A stretch of DNA of 64,000 nucleotides from positions 4,878,501 to 4,942,500 of the forward strand of contig NZ_CP063362.1 of assembly GCF_016807805.1 (NCBI RefSeq), read 5' to 3'. The notes beneath the pieces were generated by a model. That model ran no database searches. It was not told where the DNA came from and was given only the letters and a program-made list of their open reading frames with translations. Position 1 is the first letter of the stretch; each line of letters begins with the position of its first letter. Source of the DNA: Xanthobacter dioxanivorans. GTDB lineage: Bacteria; Pseudomonadota; Alphaproteobacteria; Rhizobiales; Xanthobacteraceae. The position numbers and the translations under genes were made by a program. This document shows, one piece after another, positions 58,576 to 64,000 of the stretch.

Positions 58576-59964
58576 ATGCCCATGGACCGACGCCCCGAAG
58601 GACACCCAGGGGGATACCTCCCCCGCCCCCGGTCCGGGATACCCCGTCATCGCCCTGCGGCGAGACGGACCCAGCCTTTGCGGGTTGGGGCCGTGCTTGC
58701 GGCCTTCGGATTGGGGATCCTCGGCGCCCTGGCGACACTTGGTTCCGCGGCGATGCTCGCCACCCGCCCCGCCCTCGCCGCTTCCGATGCGGAAGACGCC
58801 CCGCCGGCCATCGTCCGCGAGGCACGGCTGGCGGGCGACGCGCGGCGCACCCGCCTCGTCCTCGACCTGGACCGCGCGACGGAATTCCGCGTCTTCACCC
58901 TCGCCAACCCGTCCCGCGTCATCCTCGATCTGTCCAACGTGCACTTCGCCCTGGCGCCCGACGCCCCGCCGACGGGCCGTGGCCTCGTTTCAGCCTTTCG
59001 ATTCGGCGTGTTCGCCCCCGGCAAGGCGCGCATGGTGCTGGAGGTGACCGGGCCGGTCGCCGTCGACAAGGCCTTCGTGCTGGAGGCGCTGGACGACCAG
59101 CCCGCCCGGCTGGTGGTGGACCTGGTGAAGACTGATCCGGATACCTTCGCACGCGGCACGGCGAGCGTGACCGAGCAGCGCGCCGCCGCGGCCCCCGCCA
59201 TGCCGGCGCCGGCGCCCGCCGCGCCGGCCGGGGACGAGCGGCCGGTGGTGGTGGTGGATCCCGGCCATGGCGGGATCGATTCCGGCACCACCGGCTACAG
59301 CGCCTTCACCGAGAAGACCATCGTGCTGGAGATCGCCCTCGCCCTGCGCGACAAGCTGGAGCGTACCGGCGCCGTGCGGGTGGTGCTCACGCGGTCCACC
59401 GATACCTTCATTCCTTTGGGCGAGCGGGTGCGCCTGGCGCGGAACAACCGCGCCGCCCTCTTCATCTCCCTGCACGCCGACGCGCTCGCGCGCGGCGACG
59501 GGCAGGCGCGCGGGGCCAGCGTCTACACCCTGGCCGACACCGCGAGCGATGCCGATGCCGCCCGCCTCGCCGAGAGCGAGAACAAGGCCGACCTGATCGC
59601 CGGCGTGGACCTCTCGGAGGAGACCGACGAGGTGGCGGGCATTCTGGTGGACCTCGCCCAGCGCGAGACGCGCAATTTCTCGGCCCGGGTCGCCCATACC
59701 CTGGTGGGCAGCATGAAGGGCGCGGTGCGCCTGCATCGCACGCCGCTGAAGTCCGCCGGCTTCCGCGTGCTGCGCGCGCACGACGTGCCGTCGGTGCTGG
59801 TCGAGCTCGGCTACATGTCGAGCCCGGAGGACCGCAAGGACCTGACCTCGGACGCCTGGCGCGAGCGCGTCACCGATGCCATGTCGCAGGCCATCATCCG
59901 CTTCTTCGCCGCGCGCGGCCCCCTCACCTCGGCCGCGCCCGACGGCGACCCCGCCGGGCGCTGA
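58576..59964 (+). CDS. N-acetylmuramoyl-L-alanine amidase (AmiC type)
   Basis: The 462-residue protein has a long N-terminal basic region and one hydrophobic segment (residues about 37-66). An AMIN domain follows (REARLAGDARRTRLVLDLDRATEFRVFTLANPSRVILDLSNV, about 75-190) and then a zinc amidase_3 domain with VVVDPGHGGIDSGTTG, EKTIVLEIAL, SLHADALARGDGQA and the catalytic VLVELGYMSSPED. It cuts the amide bond between MurNAc and the stem peptide during cell division and is localised by the AMIN domain. It lies next to rne, a common order in alphaproteobacteria. Confidence 0.93.
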   Translation: MPMDRRPEGHPGGYLPRPRSGIPRHRPAARRTQPLRVGAVLAAFGLGILGALATLGSAAMLATRPALAASDAEDAPPAIVREARLAGDARRTRLVLDLDRATEFRVFTLANPSRVILDLSNVHFALAPDAPPTGRGLVSAFRFGVFAPGKARMVLEVTGPVAVDKAFVLEALDDQPARLVVDLVKTDPDTFARGTASVTEQRAAAAPAMPAPAPAAPAGDERPVVVVDPGHGGIDSGTTGYSAFTEKTIVLEIALALRDKLERTGAVRVVLTRSTDTFIPLGERVRLARNNRAALFISLHADALARGDGQARGASVYTLADTASDADAARLAESENKADLIAGVDLSEETDEVAGILVDLAQRETRNFSARVAHTLVGSMKGAVRLHRTPLKSAGFRVLRAHDVPSVLVELGYMSSPEDRKDLTSDAWRERVTDAMSQAIIRFFAARGPLTSAAPDGDPAGR

Positions 59965-59986
59965 CGCCGCGCCCGCTCGCGCGTCT

Positions 59987-60637
59987 TTACACGGCTTCCA
60001 GAGCGAGGGCCCGCTGGTGCGAGGCGTGGATGGTGTCGCGCTCCGGCAGCCGGTCGCTGGCGAGCCCCTCGATCCACGCCCCGGTATGGAGCACCGCCGC
60101 GAAGCGCGATTGCAGGACCACGCCGACCACCCGGTGGATGTCCGCGGCCGACGCATGCCCGGCGCTGTTGGCATAGGGCACCGAGCCGGCGGCGTCCGCC
60201 AGGAACTCCACCTGAAAGCCCATATGCACCGCGTGGACGATGGTCGACAGGATGCAATTGTGGGTCATGTAGCCCACGACGGTCAGCGTCTGGATCGCAT
60301 GCGAGCTCAACCACGCTGCCAGGTCGGTGCCGGTGAACGCGCTCGGCAGCGTCTTTTCCACGAGATGGGCGTGGGGTCGCCGGGCGATCTCGGGATGCAG
60401 ATCGGCGCCGTGGCTGCCCTTGGCGAAGATCGGGCTCTCGGCGGGCGCGAGCTGCCGGACCACCACGACGGGGATGCCGGCGGTGGCCGCCGCATCCATG
60501 GCCCGGGCCACGTTGCGCAGGCTGTCGCCGAACGGCGGATGCTGGATCGCCAGGTTGCCGCCGTCATAGTCGTTCTGCACGTCGACCACGACGAGGGCGC
60601 GGCGCGGCGGGGGATTGGTGCTGACCTGCGATGCCAT
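59987..60637 (-). CDS. Cysteine hydrolase, isochorismatase superfamily
   Basis: The 216-residue protein has the catalytic triad of the family: Asp in RALVVVDVQNDYDGG, Lys in VEKTLPSAFTGTDL, and Cys in VGYMTHNCILSTIVHA. The substrate may be a nicotinamide-like or other amide. The ATG at 60637 (MASQVSTNPPP) precedes the beta strand; the frame opens 67 codons further upstream in shadow sequence. It is divergent from the GlxA-type regulator, which may control it. Confidence 0.85.
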   Translation of the reverse strand: MASQVSTNPPPRRALVVVDVQNDYDGGNLAIQHPPFGDSLRNVARAMDAAATAGIPVVVVRQLAPAESPIFAKGSHGADLHPEIARRPHAHLVEKTLPSAFTGTDLAAWLSSHAIQTLTVVGYMTHNCILSTIVHAVHMGFQVEFLADAAGSVPYANSAGHASAADIHRVVGVVLQSRFAAVLHTGAWIEGLASDRLPERDTIHASHQRALALEAV

Positions 60638-60784
60638 CTCGGCCTCCTTCAAGGGAATGAATGCGGCGGAGGATAGTGAAGGGCGCGCCGGCCGAAAGTG
60701 GCCCGATTGACAATTATCGAAAGGATCGGGACAGTGCTGCGCGCCCGGTCCAACCCCGCAGCCGGAGCCCGCCGGGGGTCTCCC

Positions 60785-61771
60785 ATGTCCCGTCCCGTGG
60801 TCGCCGCCGTCGCCTTTGACGGCATCAGCCCTTTCCACCTCTCGGTGCCCTGCCTGGTGTTCGGCGAGGACCGCACGGACCTCGGCCTACCGGCGTTCGA
60901 TTTCCGGGTCTGCGCCCTGAAGGAGGGAGCCCGGCCGGACGGCGCGCTGCGCACCGATGCGGGGCTGACCCTGTCCACCCCGCACGGCCTGGAAGGCATC
61001 GAGGGCGCCGACATGGTGATCGTGCCCAGCTGGAAGGATCTCGCCGCGCCGGTGCCGGCGGCGCTGGTGGAGGCGCTGCGCCGGGCCCACGGGCGCGGCG
61101 CGCTGCTGGTCGGCCTGTGCCTCGGCACCTTCGCCATTGCCGCCACCGGCCTCCTGTCCGGCCGCCGGGCGACGACGCACTGGGCCTATATGGACGAGTT
61201 ACGCGCCCTCCACCCGGACATCACGCCCGAACCGGACATGCTCTACGTGGACACCGGCGACGTGGTCACCTCCGCCGGCGTGGCGGCCGGGCTCGATTGC
61301 TGCCTCCATATCGTGCGGGCGCGCTATGGCGCGGAGGCGGCCATGCGGCTCGCCCGGCGCATCGTGCTCTCGCCGCATCGGCAGGGCGGGCAGGCGCAGT
61401 TCATCGAGCGCCCGCTGACGCCGGCGGCGAGCGCCGACCGCTTCGCCCGCACGCTCGAGGCGGTGCGGGCGACGCTCGGCGAAAGCCACGGGCTCGACCG
61501 TGTGGCCCGGGCCGCGGGCCTCACCCGCCGGACCTTCACCCGCAGGTTCCACAAATCCATGGGCACCAGCTTCGGCGACTGGATCACCCACCAGCGGCTG
61601 GAGCAGGCGCAACGCCTGCTGGAGACCACCAGCCGCACGGTCGAGGCCATCGCCTTCGAGACCGGCTTCGGCACCGCCGCCGCCCTGCGCCAGCATTTCG
61701 CGGCGAAGCTCGGGACCTCGCCCACGCTCTACCGGCGCACCTTCTCGAACACCGCTCCAGCGGGCCCGTGA
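60785..61771 (+). CDS. GlxA-family AraC-type transcription regulator
   Basis: The 328-residue protein joins a DJ-1/PfpI-like amidotransferase domain (VVAAVAFDGISPFHLSVPCLVF to GLCLGTFAIAATGLLSGRRATTHW, cysteine in GLCLG) to a C-terminal AraC double helix-turn-helix (LDRVARAAGLTRRTFTRRFHKSMGTSFGDW and TVEAIAFETGFGTAAALRQHFAAKLGTSP). Such proteins sense amides, arginine-derived compounds or nitrogen sources. Start ATG 60785 opens the first strand; the frame is open 29 codons earlier. It is transcribed away from the cysteine hydrolase, its most likely target. Confidence 0.9.
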   Translation: MSRPVVAAVAFDGISPFHLSVPCLVFGEDRTDLGLPAFDFRVCALKEGARPDGALRTDAGLTLSTPHGLEGIEGADMVIVPSWKDLAAPVPAALVEALRRAHGRGALLVGLCLGTFAIAATGLLSGRRATTHWAYMDELRALHPDITPEPDMLYVDTGDVVTSAGVAAGLDCCLHIVRARYGAEAAMRLARRIVLSPHRQGGQAQFIERPLTPAASADRFARTLEAVRATLGESHGLDRVARAAGLTRRTFTRRFHKSMGTSFGDWITHQRLEQAQRLLETTSRTVEAIAFETGFGTAAALRQHFAAKLGTSPTLYRRTFSNTAPAGP

Positions 61772-62110
61772 CGGCGCCGGCCGGCGCGGATCGGGCGGCA
61801 AACAATTGGCGCAGCTGGAAAAAGAAGCACTCGCTCGCGGATCATACGACGAGCGGCCCGTCGCGCTTTCGGCGAACCCGCCGGCCCGCCGCAATCTGGC
61901 CAAGGCCGGCGCGCCCTGCTAGCGTGCGCCGCGTTGCCCCGACGTGCCCAAGGCACCGCCGGAGCGCCGCTGCCCCATGGAACTCTCCCGGCTCCATGGG
62001 CGGCGCATGCGGAACACGCGCGGCGAAGCCTGGAGAAGGGCACGTCGCAGCCATTCCGCGCGAAGACTTCGATGCGGGCGCCCCGCGCGCCGCAAGCCGG
62101 GAGACCTTTC
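61772..62110. other. Intergenic region before the MmgE/PrpD gene
   Basis: The 339 bases have no gene I can support. CCCATGG and CCATGGG (61974-61980 and 61994-62000) form an inverted repeat centred about 125 bases before the PrpD-type gene and could be an operator for the IclR-type regulator encoded at the end of the window. This is speculative. Confidence 0.35.
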
Positions 62111-63538
62111 GTGCAGGCAGAGACAAATCCTTCGGTACACGACAAGCCGGCTGCCATCCAGCCACTGACCCGAGACCTCGGCGCCTTCGTCGCCGCGCAG
62201 CCCGCGGATGCCATCCCGCCGGCCGCCATCGCGATGGCGAAGCGTGGCATCATAGACTGCATCGGCGTGATGATAGCGGGGGAGCAAGAGCCCCCGGTGC
62301 GCATCTTGCGCGATACGCTGCTGGCCGGCGCCGGCGGCGCGGCGGATGCCTCCCTCCTCTTCACGGAACAGCGCGTACCGGCCCTCCTCGCGGCATGGGT
62401 CAACGGCACCGCCGCCCACGCCCACGACTTCGATGACGTCGGGGTGGGCATGCGCGGCCATCCGAGCGCGGTGCTGGCGCCAGCCGTCCTCGCCGCGGCA
62501 CAGGCGCTCGGGCGCAGCGGGCGGGAAGCCTTGGCCGCCTATGTGACCGGGTACGAGGTGTGGGCCGACCTCGCACGACGCGACCGGGACTATCTGCACC
62601 TGAAGGGCTGGCACCCTACCGCGGTGTTCGGCACCGTCGCGGCGGCGGCGGCCGCGGCGCGCCTTCACCGGCTCGACCCCGCGCGAGCGGCCCACGCCAT
62701 CGGCATATCCGCCTCGCAGGCGGCGGGCCTCATGTCCAATTTCGGCTCCATGACGAAGCCGCTCCATGCCGGACAGGCCGCCCACGCCGGCCTCCTCGCC
62801 GCGCGGCTCGCCGCCGCGGGCTTCACCGCCTCCGCCGACGCCATCGAGCATCCGCGCGGTTTCCTCGCGGCGCTCTCCCCGGCGGGAGCGGTGGATCGGG
62901 CGAGTCCGGTACAGGCCGGCACGCGCTGGCGTATCGTGGACGGGCTGAACATCAAGCGCTACCCGGTCTGCTATTTCGCCCACCGCGCCATCGATGCCAT
63001 GCTGCTACTTGCGGACGACCTCGCCCTCGCACCCGACGCCATCGCGGCGGTGACGGTGCGCATCAGCCGCACCCATGCGGAGCTGCTACACAACCACCAG
63101 CCGACGACACCGCTGGAAGCCAAGTTCAGCGCCGAATTCGCCATGGCGGCGGCAATCATCGCCCGCGACGTCGGCCTCGCCGAACTGCGGGAGGATTTTG
63201 TGCAGCGGGCGGATGTGCAGGCGCTGCTGCGGCGGGTCGCAGTCGCGCCCACGGACGAGGAGGACCCCGCGCAGCCGGGCTACGCACCGTTCGACCGCGT
63301 CGAAGTGCAGCTCGTGGACGGGCGTACCCTTCTGAGCCCGCCGGTGCGGCGGCCGCAGGGCCATGCCGAGCGACCCCTCACCGATGCGCAGCTCGGCGCG
63401 AAGTTCCTCGCCAACCTCGCCTTTTCCGGGCGGACCGCGGACGGCGCGCGGCACCTGCTCGGCGCCCTGGAAGCACTGGAGACACTCCACGACCTGAACG
63501 CCCTCCCGCTGCCCCCTGCCGGCGCGGTGACGGACTGA
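62111..63538 (+). CDS. MmgE/PrpD family protein
   Basis: The 475-residue protein matches the 2-methylcitrate dehydratase/cis-aconitate decarboxylase-like superfamily: an all-helical domain beginning PLTRDLGAFVAAQPADAIPPAAIAMAKRGIIDCIGVMIAG, NGTAAHAHDFDDVGVGMRGHPSAVLAPAVLAAA, WHPTAVFGTVAAAAAAARL, LMSNFGSMTKPLHAGQAAHAGLLAA and the smaller domain KRYPVCYFAHRAIDAMLLLADD. The substrate is unknown. The likely start is GTG 62111, with GGGAG seven bases before; ATG 62072 is an alternative. It converges with a regulator of the IclR type. Confidence 0.88.
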   Translation: MQAETNPSVHDKPAAIQPLTRDLGAFVAAQPADAIPPAAIAMAKRGIIDCIGVMIAGEQEPPVRILRDTLLAGAGGAADASLLFTEQRVPALLAAWVNGTAAHAHDFDDVGVGMRGHPSAVLAPAVLAAAQALGRSGREALAAYVTGYEVWADLARRDRDYLHLKGWHPTAVFGTVAAAAAAARLHRLDPARAAHAIGISASQAAGLMSNFGSMTKPLHAGQAAHAGLLAARLAAAGFTASADAIEHPRGFLAALSPAGAVDRASPVQAGTRWRIVDGLNIKRYPVCYFAHRAIDAMLLLADDLALAPDAIAAVTVRISRTHAELLHNHQPTTPLEAKFSAEFAMAAAIIARDVGLAELREDFVQRADVQALLRRVAVAPTDEEDPAQPGYAPFDRVEVQLVDGRTLLSPPVRRPQGHAERPLTDAQLGAKFLANLAFSGRTADGARHLLGALEALETLHDLNALPLPPAGAVTD

Positions 63539-63580
63539 GCGGAACCCAGCGACGGCGGGGCGATGGTGCCGAACCAGACG

Positions 63581-64000
63581 TCAGCCTTCTGGTGGGACGA
63601 GATCGGGGGCATCCGGCGCCGCCTTCAGCGCCTCGCAGACGGCACGCATCTCGCCGATCAGCACATCCCGCTGCCGGTTGAGCGTCACCGTGGGTCCGCC
63701 GAGCCCGAGAGCGAGGGCGGGATGCTCCGCCAGGGGTGGCAGGGGCATGGCGAGCACGCCCACGCCATGCCCGATGCGGCCGCTGCTGCCGGCCCATCCG
63801 CGCTTGCGGCTCTCGGCCATCTCCGCCAGGAAGTCGGCAGGGACCACGTGCAGCGCCGGATCCTTGTTCCCGGCATTGGCGCGGCGCACGATCAGCTCGA
63901 TCTCGGAGCGCGGCTTCACCATCACGAGGGCCCGGCCGATGGCCGCGTGGCAGATGGGGCGAAGCAGGCCGGACCGCAGCCGGTCGTTGCCGCGGCGCCG
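63581..64000 (-). CDS. IclR-family transcription regulator, 3' end (N-terminus outside window)
   Basis: About 140 residues of the C-terminal effector domain are present. LRPICHAAIGRALVMVKPRSEIELIV fits the TALGKA-type segment of IclR proteins, and RGWAGSSGRIGHGVGVLAMPLPPLAEHPALALGLGGPTVTLNRQ fits the region around the ligand pocket. The helix-turn-helix lies beyond base 64000. It converges with the MmgE/PrpD gene, whose operon it may regulate. The protein runs off the window, so start and total length are unknown. Confidence 0.8.
   Translation of the reverse strand, partial: RRRGNDRLRSGLLRPICHAAIGRALVMVKPRSEIELIVRRANAGNKDPALHVVPADFLAEMAESRKRGWAGSSGRIGHGVGVLAMPLPPLAEHPALALGLGGPTVTLNRQRDVLIGEMRAVCEALKAAPDAPDLVPPEG

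Overview
The window is a GC-rich (roughly 68-70% by eye), densely coded piece of an alphaproteobacterial chromosome. The gene families and local orders point to Hyphomicrobiales, most likely Xanthobacteraceae (Xanthobacter, Ancylobacter or Starkeya type). Supporting evidence is the pcm-like/tolC/popZ/valS order, secG-pyrG-kdsA, a very large coiled-coil protein resembling the growth-pole ring protein of polar-growing Hyphomicrobiales, and a five-gene block for the C1 cofactors methylofuran and tetrahydromethanopterin, as in methylotrophic alphaproteobacteria. No rRNA, CRISPR array, insertion sequence or prophage was seen; this is mostly core chromosome with small accessory insertions.

Layout. 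1-9.1 kb: a truncated ABC exporter and tRNA-Cys, a group III truncated haemoglobin, a protein-isoaspartate methyltransferase relative, TolC, a PopZ-type polar organiser, ValS and a DUF2459 membrane-anchored protein. 9.1-20.8 kb: a mostly leftward block with gshA, kdsA, a guanidinium exporter (sugE/gdx) preceded by a guanidine-II (mini-ykkC) riboswitch, a glyoxalase-like protein, pyrG, secG and a purine permease, then rightward an M23 peptidase and a small secreted NTR-like protein, then hppA leftward. 21-30.6 kb: rimO, rpoZ, a NYN-domain protein, a family 5 uracil-DNA glycosylase, a VOC/peroxiredoxin pair, smpB, a decayed ParE-type toxin with its antitoxin, dapA, a lytic transglycosylase and a 2Fe-2S ferredoxin.

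30.9-46.2 kb: the growth-pole-ring-like giant protein and an unknown P-loop protein; a leftward MCE (Mla-like) lipid transport operon; a dipeptide epimerase/DgcA-type enzyme; and a tightly coupled leftward operon of a metallophosphatase, a GT4 glycosyltransferase, a threonine dehydratase-type enzyme and an MFS carrier, followed by a LysE exporter. 46.4-54.4 kb: a fumarylacetoacetate hydrolase-family enzyme, a YbdK-type carboxylate-amine ligase, rsmE, a class I cytochrome c, and the translationally coupled C1-cofactor cluster (amino-acid-kinase fold MfnE-like, flavoprotein, DHPS-like, DUF447, MfnB). 54.5-64 kb: RNase E with a long leader, an AmiC-type amidase, an isochorismatase-family hydrolase divergent from a GlxA-type regulator, an MmgE/PrpD protein and the C-terminal end of an IclR regulator that runs off the window.

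Functional themes. Envelope growth and cell polarity (PopZ-like, growth-pole-ring-like protein, lytic transglycosylase, amidase, M23 protein, MCE transporter) recur through the window. The C1 cofactor genes imply formaldehyde oxidation through tetrahydromethanopterin elsewhere in the genome. Most long open frames opposite real genes are shadows of high-GC codon usage and were left out.
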